From contig NC_083384.1 of assembly GCF_031755915.1 (NCBI RefSeq), positions 31,477,001-31,541,000 on the forward strand: DNA of 64,000 bases. The letters run 5' to 3'. Positions 51,309-63,532 of the stretch are shown piece after piece (within the stretch, counting starts at the first letter, position 1; each line of letters starts with the position of its first letter). The translations under genes and the position numbers were made by a program. The notes beneath the pieces were generated by a model. That model did no database searches, was not told where the DNA came from, and was given only the letters and a program-made list of their open reading frames with translations. Origin of the DNA: Ziziphus jujuba (Eukaryota; Streptophyta; Magnoliopsida; Rosales; Rhamnaceae).

Positions 51309-51340
<32 letters not shown>

Positions 51341-52422
51341 CCACTTTCTAACTTTGATTGCTTTCCCATCTTTCTTTTCCTACAATCTATGTCGAAGCAA
51401 TCTGATTTTGACACCTTGGATTGAAATTTATTGAGTTTTGGATTTTAACTGCTACTTAATATGAATCTAGTATTCTGTGGATTATATGCTAGTGCTTTGA
51501 TTTCATATGATTTTTTTTTTTTTTTTTTTGGTTCATCCCTGCAGGAGTTCAAGTCAGTTTTGATGATTTATCCGTTGAAGAAAGGAAACGATTCAAAAGA
51601 GCTGTTGCATCTGGAGAACTAAGCAAAATGATTGAGCCTTGGGATGCATGGTGGTTGAGGCCTGCTGCCAAAACAATATCTCTCAGCAAGGAAGGAACTC
51701 AACTTGTTCAACCACTAGCTGAACAGGAAGCATCAATATTACCGCAAAATGATAGAGAAAGCAACCAAGCAAGTGAGATTCCTCCTGGCCCCGAATCCCC
51801 ACTGCCTCCTGTTAGCAAGCTAATCTCCACAGAGCCATCACCATTTTTAGCTGTTCATCTGGTTGATATTGTATATAGCTATTGTTTCACACTTCGTCTC
51901 TACAATGGCGATTGGCAATCGGATGCTTTAGGATCAGCCATGGTAGTCTTAGGTGTTTCCTCTGTGTTGGGTCAAGGTGGGCAGCCAGAGACAGTTTTAG
52001 AAGCTCTTTCTTACTGCTTGGAGCAAACCTGCTCTCCAGCTTACAGACATATGGGCGGTTTGCAATTTGGATTGGGTCTTGTCGACGATGTTGTAAGCAT
52101 ACTTACACTAGGAAGTCCTGCTTTATTGTGCTTGCTTTCCGATTTGCAGAGGCTGGTTCAAGCTGGTGAGAGGGACTTGAAATCGGAGAAATCGGTAAAA
52201 CCAAGAAGGAAGGAAATTAAAAGTAAGCTAAAACATGCAGAGAGGAAGATTTACTTCATTATGTGTTGGGTCCATGAGCAACCTGGTGAAGCTTGGTCTT
52301 CTCTAGCAGCCATTATAAGGGCAGAGAAAAGTTCGGGTATGGATTTTGAAAGCATTTCAAGGTGTGGGAAAGTGAAGAGAAAAGCCGAAATGAAGGGAAA
52401 CGTTTTGATTGAGGAGATGTAA
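50298..52422 (+). CDS. ZNHIT2: HIT-type zinc-finger protein, ZNHIT2-like
   Basis: Five exons: 50298-50377, 50562-50634, 50937-51093, 51249-51290, 51545-52422 (stop TAA); 409 aa. The HIT zinc finger has the full ligand set: Cys25, Cys28, Cys37, Cys40, Cys45, Cys49, His53, Cys57 (CHVC...CPRC...C...C...H...C). After an acidic patch (EEETDDMDEEE) comes VSFDDLSVEERKRFKRAVAS followed by EPWDAWW, a signature of ZNHIT2. ZNHIT2 works with the R2TP/RUVBL chaperone in assembling the U5 snRNP in animals (family knowledge); plant function is inferred. Intron 1 contains an 18-unit CT microsatellite (50403-50438) and intron 4 a TA run. No damage seen. Confidence 0.9.
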
Positions 52423-53624
52423 CTGAACGATAATCATCTTTTGTTTGAAAATGAATGATACTATGCTTCTTTGTTTTGGAAAGGCAGAGCAAAAGAGTCA
52501 AGGTTGTGGAATGAACAGGACTCGTGAATATGCTTGTAAATCTTTTTTTCTCACCAATCATGATCATTCGTATCTGTTGAGATACCAATATACAAGCCAT
52601 TTTATCCATCATCCAAACCCTCACAATTTCACAAGGGATGTTTCAGAACCACTAATGAAGTCTGTCACTTTGTTAAGGGATATAAAATTCTTGCAGTTTT
52701 ACTGGTGTTTTATAAAACTAAGATCATCCTCAGAAATCTCTAGAAAGACAACATAAAGGAAAGAAAAGATGAAAGTGCTTGTTTATTGACTACCGAGTAT
52801 AAATGATGAATTTTTGAAACAGCATTAGTCCAAAATGCCATGGTTTTGAGTTTGTTTTGTACAAGCCACTATTATTGGAATTGGATATAGAAGAATCAAA
52901 TTCAAAGTGGGCAATTTCCCATTTCCGAATGCCCACTTGGATGCCCATTTCTTTCTTCAATTCCATCAGGTTATCAAAAATTCAGAATTGAGAAATCATT
53001 AGTTTGCTTACAAGAAAACCGCAGAAGGAAAATTTCCAAATGATAAGATGGATAAACTTATCGATTTGCCTCTGTTAATAAATAAAACAACAGGCTATCG
53101 TTTTCGTTCACCAACAAAAGACGACTTGTCGTAGTTTTCTCTGCGCGTTGTGGAATTTGAGTGGTTATTTAGACGGTTAGGCTGTTTTGTTTGGTGACGT
53201 GGCCGCGTCAGGTGGATATTTGTATAGATAAGGACATAATTAATCATTTTCGAGGGCGTGTTTCTTGATATTTCAATGGCATTCTCGTTAATTTCCTAAA
53301 TAATCTGGGCTTTTTCCGGTATCCCACCCCATAAAAACATTTATATGGTCATCTCCCCAACCTTCCGGTGCCATAAACCCCAGTCGTTCCACAGAGAGAG
53401 AGAGGGAGAGGGAGAGGGAGAGAGAGAGAGAGAGAAGGAATATTCAAGAACCTTTCTGTTTAATTGCGTCGTTTTATTTTTGTCTTCTTTGTCTCTCGTT
53501 TCGTTTCGTTCTCATTTTCCTTTGTTTCGCTTTCGGTTTTTTTTTTTTTTCCCTTGGTTCTTGATTCGAACAAAAACCTAATCTTAAGGAAACCGCTATT
53601 CTTGGCAACCATTTCCGTACAGAT
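52423..53624. other. ZNHIT2 3' UTR and PUX10 promoter/leader
   Basis: About 300 bp of likely 3' UTR, then spacer. The PUX10 leader contains a GA-rich microsatellite (about 53395-53436) and pyrimidine tracts. A TATA-like element is not obvious. Confidence 0.45.
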
Positions 53625-56600
53625 ATGGTTGATGTTGCCGACAAGTTAGCGTATTTCCAAGCGATCACCGGCTTAGAAGATCCCGACTTGTGCACCGAGA
53701 TCCTCGCCGCCCATGGCTGGGACCTTGAGCTCGCGATCTCCTCCTTCACAGGCTCTAATTCCAATCCGCCGGATAACACCGTTGCCGGAACTTCATCTAC
53801 CGGCGAAGGTGGCGCTGCCGGACGGTCCGTGTTAGGATCGCAAGTCTCGCAGCAAATGGAACCGGTTTATAACCCTCCTGCTAGTCCTGGTTTGGCCTGG
53901 AAACTCGTCACTTTGCCAGTTTCGGTTATTTCTGGTAGTTTAGGGTTAATCTCTGGCGCAATTGGACTCGGTTTGTGGGCCGCTGGTGGTGTGCTTTCGT
54001 ACTCGCTAGGGATGTTTGGATTGGGCTCGGGATTGGGTCGGGACGGCGAGTCGTCGACCCCGATGTTGGTGTCGGTGTCGGCAGCGGCATCGGAGGCTAT
54101 GGAGTTTGTGTCGAGGTTTGAGAGAGATTACGGAACTACGAGGCCGAATTTTGTGAGCGAAGGGTTTATGGATGCTTTGCAAAGGTCGAGGAATACGTTT
54201 AAGCTGTTGTTTGTTTACTTGCACTCGCCGGATCATCCCGACACGCCTTTGTTCTGCGAGAGGACTTTGTGTACGGAGGCTTTGGCGGAGTTTGTGAATG
54301 AGAATTTTGTTTCTTGGGGAGGGAGTATTAGGGCTAGTGAGGGATTCAAGATGAGTAATAGCTTGAAGGCTTCGCGGTTTCCTTTCTGCGCTGTGGTTAT
54401 GGCAGCCACGAATCAGAGGATTGCGTTGCTTCAGCAGGTATCGATTCAGCGTTCATATAATATCTGGTGCTTGTACTTGTACAGAATTTTTCTCACATCA
54501 ATGTTGGGACTTGTATTAAATTCTAATGCCATGAATTTAAAGTTTGGTGCAACTTTTTCCTTTATTTATTTATTTATTTTTCTCTTTAGGGAGGTTATAT
54601 TTATATATGGAATTGTTTAACTCTTTTGGTTCTCCTGGTCTGATACGAGGAACAAAATGCACAGTGCTTCTCTTTAATTGTTTTTCAGTATGTCACTTTG
54701 TATTGTTAGTTGTAAGATCAATGTCACCTGCAGTTTGTCTACTTTGCACTCCCATTTATGTTGGGGCGGAGTATATTTACAATATTTGGATATTGTATGC
54801 TAAACATATTTGTTAGAATTGTTGAATTGGGGTGGGTCAGCTATTTTTAGAACCAGCTGTTTATGTCCTGAATTGATGAATTTATGAGATTTCAGAAGTT
54901 TGATAGAGTCCTAGTATTTTTATGTTCTGATTTTGGAGTTTGTTTCGTTCTCTTTCATAAGACTATGCTGTGGATTCTGAAAATTCACATACAATGTATT
55001 GCTGCTCATTCTGTTCTTTGCATTTCTAGTTTTTCCATGTTTTGTCCCACCATTTTATTCTTTTTCTTCAAATATTACCATTCTCTGTATTTTTTTTTTT
55101 TTCAAATCTTTATCTCTCCAAATGGCTTTTGAACCTCATCTGTCAAGTTTAGTAAAAACTTTATATGGTGCCACTTTTGAAGGAATTATAGACTCATTGG
55201 GCAAGTATGAACACTAGTCACTATAAAAAAGTTATGTTAAAATTGAACTTTTTTGTAGAATTATATGATTTAGATGTCACACATGCATTGCATAATGTGT
55301 AAGTTCAATGGTACAGTCCAGATCCTTGGAATTAGTATGAGGAACCCACTCATACCGAGTTGGTAGTGGTAATGTTGTTTGCGTGATGAGAAATTGGTAG
55401 AATAGGGTTGTAGAAGCTGTTGTCCTATGTTGTGGGATGCCAGTAGAGCACACTTAAATTGAAGAGAGAACAAGATAAAAGATGGAAGAAACAGATGGAG
55501 AAACTAGTTGACCTTAACTCCAGTAAAAAATCTCATTATTCCATTGTCAACGTCTTGCCTTCAAACCCATTTCCAGATTCAATTTAACTTGCTTGGCAAG
55601 CAATAATCTCTCAAAAGATAAATTGATACGGCTTGACTTTATTAATTAAAACAAGTGAACTATTTTTTGGTACCTATGTAATGTTGATGCAGAATATAAA
55701 ATGAAGGATTTCTTTTTGCGGTTGATAGTATAGTTCTATCTACCTGTGGTGGCCTCTGCATGTTGGAGTTCTCTTGCACAGTATTGCTGCTTTTTGTGAA
55801 AATTATTCACTCCTTGGACAACTGTCACTGAATGGTGTTTTAGTGTAGAGCTGACAATGAATTGCCTTTGGCTGGATCCTATTAAGTAAGAGGTGCTAGG
55901 GTTAGATTTTTTATTTTAAGTTGATTCTAATTGGGCTATTTCAATTTGAGTGAATTACTTAATGAGTTGAATCATACATGCTCATAGCTTTTATGAGCAT
56001 TTTAGTTTTACTCCTTAGCAATAAGAAGTCATATTTAAAAGTGATACAGTTAATATGGAATTCTTTTGATCCATTTCTTGTATCTTTCTAGTACTTTTTG
56101 TTAACTAGTAAGTGTATGTTGACTTTTTGATATAATTTCTACTTACGTATGTATCTTTCACATGCTTTGCAGGTTGAAGGACCAAAATCTCCTGAAGAAA
56201 TGCTTACAGTACTGCAGAGAGTGCTTGAAGAAAGTGCTCCTGTTCTTGTTGCTGCTAGGCTTGATGCAGAAGAAAGGAGAAACAATATGCTGTTAAGGGA
56301 GGAGCAGGATGCTGCTTACAGAGCTGCGCTTGAAGCTGATCAAGTATGCTGCTTTTCTTAACATTATTGTTTTTTTCTTGGGTTTATGTAATTTCTCATT
56401 GCGAAGTGTCAGTTTGGGTGCTGCCTGCCCTTTTCTTGTGACTGATGAAGCCCTGTATTCCAGAAATATATTTGTTGCTGTTATATTCCCGTTGCCTAAA
56501 AGTTTTATTTGTTGCTCAGGCTAGGGAACGCCAAAGGAAAGAAGAGCAAGAACGCCTGGAAAGAGAAGCTGCTGAAGCAGCGAGGAAGCGCAAGGAGGAA

Positions 56601-57189
56601 GAAGAGGCTCGTGAAAGAGCAGCACGTGAAGCTGCAGAGAAGGAGGCTGCACTAGCTAGGATACGCCAAGAAAAAGCCCTTTCACTTGGTGCCGAACCTG
56701 AAAAAGGACCTAACGTTACGCAAGTAAGCCCTTTTTCTCATATATCTGGAACTTTCAGATGTTCTGATAATGTAATGCAATATCTAATTAAATGTTCTAC
56801 TGGAGCATGGTCACCTTTTTTCATATCCTGGAAATTGAACTAGTTTAACTACCAAAGCTTGATTACTCTCTGCTGCTTCTATAATTGGTTTGCATAAGTT
56901 AGTTCCTTTTTATAAGGTGAAATCTAATCTGAATCTGTGAATTTATATTCAAAAACAGGTTTTGGTAAGGTTTCCAACTGGAGAACGCAAGGAAAGGAGA
57001 TTTTACAGTACAGCAACAATCCAGTCACTCTATGATTACGTTGATTCTTTGGGGTGCTTAAATGCGGAGAATTACAGCCTTGTCTCTAACTTCCCTCGGA
57101 CAGTTTATGGGCCTGAAAAGGTTTCTTTATCCTTGAAAGAAGCAGGATTGCATCCTCAAGCCAGTCTTTTTGTGGAGCTGAACTCTTGA
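53625..57189 (+). CDS. PUX10: Plant UBX domain protein 10-like (PUX10), CDC48 adaptor
   Basis: Four exons: 53625-54437, 56173-56343, 56520-56723, 56959-57189; 472 aa. Order: UBA-like domain (about 4-45, DPDLCTEILAAHGWDLELAI), a long Gly-rich hydrophobic hairpin (about 90-138, VSVISGSLGLISGAIGLGLW), UAS thioredoxin-like domain (about 165-300), Glu/Arg coiled coil (about 305-385) and C-terminal UBX (397-472) with the NFPRTVY loop that contacts CDC48/p97. This matches FAF2/UBXD8 and plant PUX10, which sits on lipid droplets through the hydrophobic hairpin and recruits CDC48 to extract ubiquitinated oleosins (family knowledge). The first intron is long (1.7 kb). The coding part of exon 1 is clearly GC-richer than its surroundings. 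Confidence 0.94.
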
Positions 57190-58439
57190 GATCTTTTATT
57201 GCAGAGAGTACTGCCATTGAAAATAGTTAAGATGATGATGAGACCTCCAGGTAGGGATATTCTCTGTCGCATATCTTTCCTATTTTGACTCAATTAGGGC
57301 AATATGATGAGGTAATATAATTTCCCTGTCACTTTTATTTGGATGCTTTAGTTTCCCTTTGTGCGAATTCTTTGAAAAGAGTGGGCCCCTAGAGTGGAAA
57401 ATGGCACTGGAATAATAATACTGATTTTGCAAATATGTAGACTAATAGTTCTATGAAGATATTACAATTTGTCATTGATTCTTGATTATCTTAAAGAACT
57501 ACCAGAAATTGCTTCCTCTTCAGATTTTTCTTCCTATTTTGATTCGTTTATGGATTTTTCATTAATAAGAAAATAGGGAGAGTGATTTCTAACTGAAATC
57601 ATGTTCACCATTGATAAAAGCTCTGCCTATGATTAGAAGCATAAAAAAAGATGAGCTTGCTTTTTATTATTGTTAGCATCATCATCATCATCATTATTAT
57701 TATTTTGAATAAAGCATGATAATTGAAGTGGCTACTGGCTATCATATAGGGTGGTTTATCTATTATTAGAAAAGAATTGAAACAGAGAAAAGGAACCGAA
57801 CTTGCTATCTAAGGCCCTGGCGTATGTGAAATTCCACCTAATAAGCGGGACCTTAAGAACCTTCGGATCTTTGTTTATGTACATATGCACATATTAGTAA
57901 TTATTCTTAGCTGTGCTGTGCATATCAATATATATATATATATAGATGACTTTCTTTTTCCCCTTTTTCTCTCTTTTTATTTTTATTTTTTATTTTATTT
58001 ATTATTATTTTTATTTTTGTTCCCCAGTATTTATATATTAGAAAATGCTAACCATGTGGGAAGCTTGGATACCCAAGAGCGGCATTTTACTTTTTCGAAA
58101 TTGGTTGTTTGCTAGATATGAAAGTTATTCGTCATTGCCCCTTCGAATTGACGAACAAGGTGGCATACTAGTAATTCCAAGTACTTTCTTTTCATATATT
58201 GCATAACTTGTGGATCTCTAATCCTATCACGTCCTCAGTTACTTCTTTGTAATTCGTTAAAATAAATCTTTATCACTACCTAAAATGAAGCAAAACCCCC
58301 CACGTACGTCCTCTTGATTTGGTTGTGGTGAATTAAGAATCATTGCCTCAGATAATTACATAGAAAATGAAGTTTTATGGATGAGCGCTAGTTGGAAAAA
58401 ATAAAAAAATTAGAAATTAAAAAAGAACATTGAAATATA
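57190..58439. other. PUX10 3' UTR and spacer
   Basis: Likely 3' UTR for the first few hundred bases, then ATC/ATT repeats (57677-57703), a TA run (57929-57944) and T-rich sequence. No gene seen. Confidence 0.5.
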
Positions 58440-58513
58440 TGGCGTCGCCCGGACTCGATTCGGAGGCCTTCAGTGTGTTAGACTGACGTGATAACCAACT
58501 ACACCACGACACC
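58440..58513 (-). tRNA. tRNA-Val(AAC)-like gene with altered T arm
   Basis: 74 nt on the minus strand from GGTGTCG (58513) to CGACGCCA (58440). The acceptor stem pairs fully (one G-U), the D arm has the usual TGGTGTAGTTGGTTATCA, and the anticodon arm TCAGTCTAACACACTGA gives anticodon AAC. No intron. In the T arm the normally invariant GGTTCGA reads GAATCGA: position 53 is A opposite C61 (mispair) and position 54 is A instead of T. The same bases form the internal B-box promoter. It may be weakly transcribed or a pseudogene. Confidence 0.8.
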
Positions 58514-60544
58514 ATGGTGGATGTGTTTTCTATTGGTCCTTATTTCTCAATTTGAACTGAATAACAACTAAACCCTATGTTTAGCAAAGCTCTCCATTGA
58601 TTCTGGTTTTGTGTTTGTTTGTTGACTTTGTTATTTGTCTTTGTACTGAAGTTCCTTGTTCTTTTGTATCTACTTTATTATAATAATGAATAATATCCCT
58701 TTGGTTGGCAACTTCCATTTCTAAATTTTGTAAATCCATGTGATTTCTTTTTTTCACCATTAAAAAAATATAATGTGGAAATGTGGTTTTAAAAAAAAAT
58801 AATAATAAAATTGATCTTTGGAAAATAAAAGGACAAAAAAGATAAAATTACTCTCTCTTTCTTCCTCTCCCGATCTTATTCTTTTAACTGGGCAACCACA
58901 AATTTCTGCCTGATATATGCCACATTCGTGGACACATTATTATTATTATTATTTTTTTTTTTGGGCTGAAATTTGGGGTTTTTATAAACCAAAAAGGCCA
59001 AAGAGAAAGATATGAATTATGAAAATAAAATCTTTGGTGAATGAATTATGAAAGGATGGATGTCATTTTTTTCGAAAATAAAGAATAAACATAAGACCCA
59101 AAAAAGCAATGGAGCTCAGGTAGAGTTGAGGGCTCAAATGATCTGATGATCGCTCTTCGCCCCCACAAAAGTCAAGTGTGGGGAATGAATGAACGTGGGA
59201 CCCAATAAACGGGCACCGCGTGATCAACCGAACATCTTTCACGCGCATCATTTGCACTCCATTATTAATTATTTCCTTTTGAACGAATATTTTTATTTTT
59301 TTAATTTGCTATATAATAATTAATTAATATGATTGGATTAGCGCCTAAACAGGAGGCTTTATTGGTTTGTCTGCCTCAAGGCGCTTACATCATAAATGGA
59401 TTTTTAATTCGACTCTTCACTTTATAATATCACTTAATTCACTTTTTTATGCCATTGCAATTTTGTGTCCAAAAATTAAAAAATTAAAATTGAAGTCTTC
59501 GGTTATACTTTCAATTTCAATTATTTTAAAATTTTCAATTAAAATCTTTAATTTCAATCTCAGTCCTGCATTGTTAATCTTTATAGTATAGTTAATTGCT
59601 TTTATTAGACTTTTTTTTTTTTTGTAAGTCTTTTACGCTGACTATAAGTTTTTATTTATTTATTTTAATCCATATTAAAAAAAAATAGAAAATCCAGTAT
59701 GAAACTAGTAAAAAATAAAAAAAATTGTTAGATCCACATTGAAATTAATAAAAATGAAAATCAAAACTTTGCCGATAGAAAAAGAAAAATAATAATAATA
59801 ATACAAAGCCTGCGACGAAATGCAGGCGCAAAATTAATACTGTAATTGCAAGTGGCACGTGTGACGTGAAGGACACGCGCTAATGTGTGAGCGGGCGGGA
59901 AGAGGTGTAATGCCGTTGAAGATGATAATGAAGATGAGTTGTTGATTCCTATTCGGTCTCTCTCTCTCTCTCTATTTTTTTTTTTTTTTTGGGCTCCGAA
60001 ACCGAATCCAATTTAGCCTCCAAATCGAAAATTAAACCCCTTTCCTCATTCTTATAATCAACCTCCCTCTCTTTCTCTATCTCTATATCTGTGTGTGTGT
60101 GCGTGTTTTTATTAGGGTTTATATTTTCCTTTGTTTTTGTCTGTTCATGAGCCCCTAATTGCGCCGTTGATATAGGGTTTGTTTTTCGATTAGCTTTTAA
60201 AAAGATGCGGATTGAGCCATGGCTGAGTCTGGGATAGGTTTTAGAATGTTGAATCTTGTTGCATCTCGAAATTCCGACATCGAACTTGAGTCGGCCGAGA
60301 TGTTGCTTATCGGGTGCCGGTTCCGATTTCGATCGGCATTCGATTCCTATTCAGTGGCTTGTGAGGCATTTTCCGAACAGCTTCTTTCCCGTCGTTTTCT
60401 TTTCCCTGTTGGTGCCAGAATCAAACTCCTTTAATAGCGGTTTCCCGTAATTTTTTTTAATTTTTTTAATTTTTTTGGGTTAATTTTTTCTCTCCGTCGG
60501 AAAAATTGTCGTTTCTGGTGGGGGATTTTCGCGTCGATTTCGCT
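58514..60544. other. Spacer, WNK promoter and leader
   Basis: AT-rich spacer with ATT and poly-T runs up to about 59800. From 59840 onward the DNA becomes GC-richer, with CT runs at about 59957-59974 and 60065-60090, consistent with promoter and 5' UTR of the kinase gene. Confidence 0.5.
60219..60434 (+). CDS. 71-codon upstream ORF in the WNK leader
   Basis: A genuine ATG-started frame (MAESGIGFRMLNLVASR..., ending ARIKLL) whose stop lies 110 nt before the kinase start, in a different frame. A shorter uORF starts 14 nt earlier (60205, 10 codons) and overlaps it. If the transcript begins upstream of 60200 and is not spliced here, both would be met before the kinase start. The peptide has no known relatives that I recognise. 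Confidence 0.35.
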   Translation: MAESGIGFRMLNLVASRNSDIELESAEMLLIGCRFRFRSAFDSYSVACEAFSEQLLSRRFLFPVGARIKLL

Positions 60545-60858
60545 ATGAATTCCTGTACAGGTTTAATGCGTGGGAAATCTGATTCTGAGGATGGTCTAGT
60601 TGTGGAGAAAGATCCAACGGGACGATATTTGCGGGTATGAATTCTGAATTGCGTGTAGTTTTCCCCATTTTTTGAATTTCAATTATATATTATTTTTTGT
60701 CTGGTTGTGGAGATATCATTTGCCAAGCGAAATAAATTACTTTCAATTGCTTGTGGTATAAATCGTTTTTGTTTTGAAATAATGAATGAGAGAATGTGGC
60801 TGGTTGGCTACCCAATTGCCACCATTAAGACTTTGCTGAGCCTGAGCCAAGTTTCTGG

Positions 60859-60890
<32 letters not shown>

Positions 60891-61586
60891 TTCTTTGGGG
60901 TATTTCTTGTAAATTATACAAGAATGGCTATTTATGAATAAAAGTAAAGTTGAGCTTTTGATAAAATATTTTTAACGAGATTATGTTTATCTTTGTTGGA
61001 AAGTTACTTTCTTTTTCCTTCAGATAATTGTATCGAATTGAACTTCCACAGATTCATTATTTTGATTTTAATTTTCCTGATTTATGCCATTGAAAATATG
61101 TTCTCTATTATATTTGCTATTGAGTTGATTGCTTTACTATTTTATTGGTGTCATTCTTATTACTTTTGTGTTTGTGATTTTAGTATGACGAAGTCATGGG
61201 GAGGGGAGCATTCAAGACTGTGTATGGATCTTAGACCTTGATTTTCATGAATTTTAAATTATAGACTGCTTTGTCTGCTTCCAAACAATCTTCACTGCAA
61301 TTCGTTATCTTAGTTTTCGTTTGTTATTACCATCTGTAGATATAAGGCTTTTGATGAAGTAGATGGAATAGAAGTAGCTTGGAATCAGGTGAGCATTGAG
61401 GATGTGTTGCAATCACCGGAACAGCTGGAAAGATTGTATTCTGAGGTTCATCTGCTGAAGTCATTGAAACATGAAAATATAATAAAGTTCTATAACTCAT
61501 GGGTGGATGATAAAAACAAGAACATTAACATGATAACAGAGTTATTCACCTCTGGGAGTTTGAGGCAGTGAGTTTCTGTGACCTTT

Positions 61587-61617
<31 letters not shown>

Positions 61618-62652
61618 TTGTCCTTATCTACCTTGTCTTCCTTTTTCATTCATATCTATTGTTACATTGTGATGTAGGTACCGTAAGAAGCATAAGAATG
61701 TTGATATGAAGGCCATCAAGAACTGGGCAAGGCAGATTCTTCGTGGATTACAGTATCTGCACTGTCATGATCCTCCTATCATTCATAGAGATCTGAAATG
61801 TGACAATATATTTGTCAATGGAAATAATGGAGAAGTTAAAATTGGGGATCTTGGACTGGCAATAGTTATGCAGCAGCCAACAGCTCGAAGTGTCATTGGT
61901 AATACTTTTCATTCTCCTGAAGGTGTTAATTTTTTGTTTTACTCATTTTAATTAGCATTTGTAATCCTTCTTTGTTTTGCACAGGCACTCCTGAATTCAT
62001 GGCTCCAGAGCTTTATGATGAGGAATACAATGAACTTGTAGATATATATTCTTTTGGTATGTGCATTTTAGAAATGGTCACTTGTGAATACCCCTATAGT
62101 GAATGCAGAAATCCTGCACAAATATACAAGAAGGTTACCTCTGTAAGTTACTAGTTACCAAGTTTTGAATCTTGCCATCCTCAGTTCTTAATTGTCATTG
62201 CAGATTCTAACTAATAATATTACAGGGTATAAAACCATGTTCACTCAACAAAGTGGATGATCCCCAAGTAAAGCAGTTCATAGAGAAGTGTCTAGTTCCA
62301 GCTCCTATGAGATTACATGCTGTGGAGCTCTTGAAAGATCCATTCCTTGCAACTGAAAATCTGAAGGAACGTAATGGTGACCCTTCACACAAACTGAATT
62401 TTATGCCCAAGTTAGTTAACTCTCATCAGCCTGAATGTCGACCAATGGACATTGACTCTAACTGCAGAAAGCTTTCTGCTGGCTCTAGTAGTAAAAGCGT
62501 CAATGAAATTTCTACTCCTTCAAGTCTAGAGCTCCAAAAATTCACTGAAAATAATGAATTCAGGTTACGAGGACAGAAAAATGGGGATAATACTATTTCA
62601 TTAACTTTGCGAATTGCCGATTCTGTTGGTAAGTAAATTTGTAATGTGAAGG

Positions 62653-62709
<57 letters not shown>

Positions 62710-63532
62710 AACCAAATATATATTATTCCTGTGTTGTGTTTTTTTAACAGGTCGGGTAAGGAATATCCATTTTGCTTTCTATCTGGATTCTGATACGACC
62801 ATCTCAATTGCTGGAGAGATGGTTGAGCAACTTGATCTTTCAAATGAAGATGTGACTGTCATAGCTGAGTTGATTGATAACTTGATTATGAAGCTTGTGC
62901 CAAGCTGGAAACCTTCTTTTGAAACTACTTCTTCAAATGAAGTAATGAATTCTTGCGGGGATTCTCTTGTATCTCTAAATGATGAATCTTCATTAAAGTG
63001 TTCTTGGAATTCAAGAACAGTTCAGGCTTCTTCTAAAGCCATTGATGTACATCCTTCTGTTCATGCACACTTGGATATTGAAGATCAAGAGAACCATGGT
63101 TCAGTAAGTTCAGATATATCAGCTGAGTTTGGTGTCATCATAGTCACCTCAGATGCTAGTGATGTCAAGGCTAACTCTGATGATTATATTTTGTATGAAT
63201 GTGATAAGGGCTCAGATGGGTACAGTTGTGACTCGGAATTTAAGGGGAAAACTTATGAAGCTGATTTTGGTGAGTCTATCATGATGAGTGAATCCCAAGA
63301 GAAATCTGCCCTTGCATATTTGAATTGTGGTATACCAAAAGAGATTAGCTTGCCTAGTATCTGTTCCTTATCTTTAGCAGCCAAAAATGAGATTGATGAG
63401 CTAAAGCTGGAACTTGATGCAATTGATTTGCAGTATCACCGGTGCTTTTGCGAACTCTTGAGGATGAGGGAAGAAGCAATAGAAAGCGTGAAGAAGAAGT
63501 GGATAACAAGGAAGAAAATAGCTGTTGTTTGA
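60545..63532 (+). CDS. WNK8: WNK-family serine/threonine kinase, WNK8-like
   Basis: Seven exons: 60545-60634, 61184-61221, 61340-61567, 61678-61898, 61985-62142, 62226-62628, 62751-63532 (stop TGA); 639 aa. The kinase domain starts about residue 31. The glycine loop GRGAFKTVY places the catalytic Lys at 41, and subdomain II has Asn (VAWN) where other kinases have Lys, the defining WNK feature. HRDLKCDN is at 155-162, the magnesium loop is DLG (176-178) and the activation segment ends [10 protein letters not shown]. The OSR1-type C-terminal domain (NEFRLRGQ ... [18 protein letters not shown]) follows, then a Ser/Asp-rich tail and a helical end ([16 protein letters not shown]). Family members act in flowering, sugar/RGS signalling and ion stress. 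Intron 6 holds a 24-unit CT microsatellite (62655-62702). The best match from memory is plant WNK8. Confidence 0.93.
62655..62702 (+). repeat. (CT)24 microsatellite in WNK intron 6
   Basis: Uninterrupted 48 bp of CT starting 26 bp after the exon 6 donor. Confidence 0.97.
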
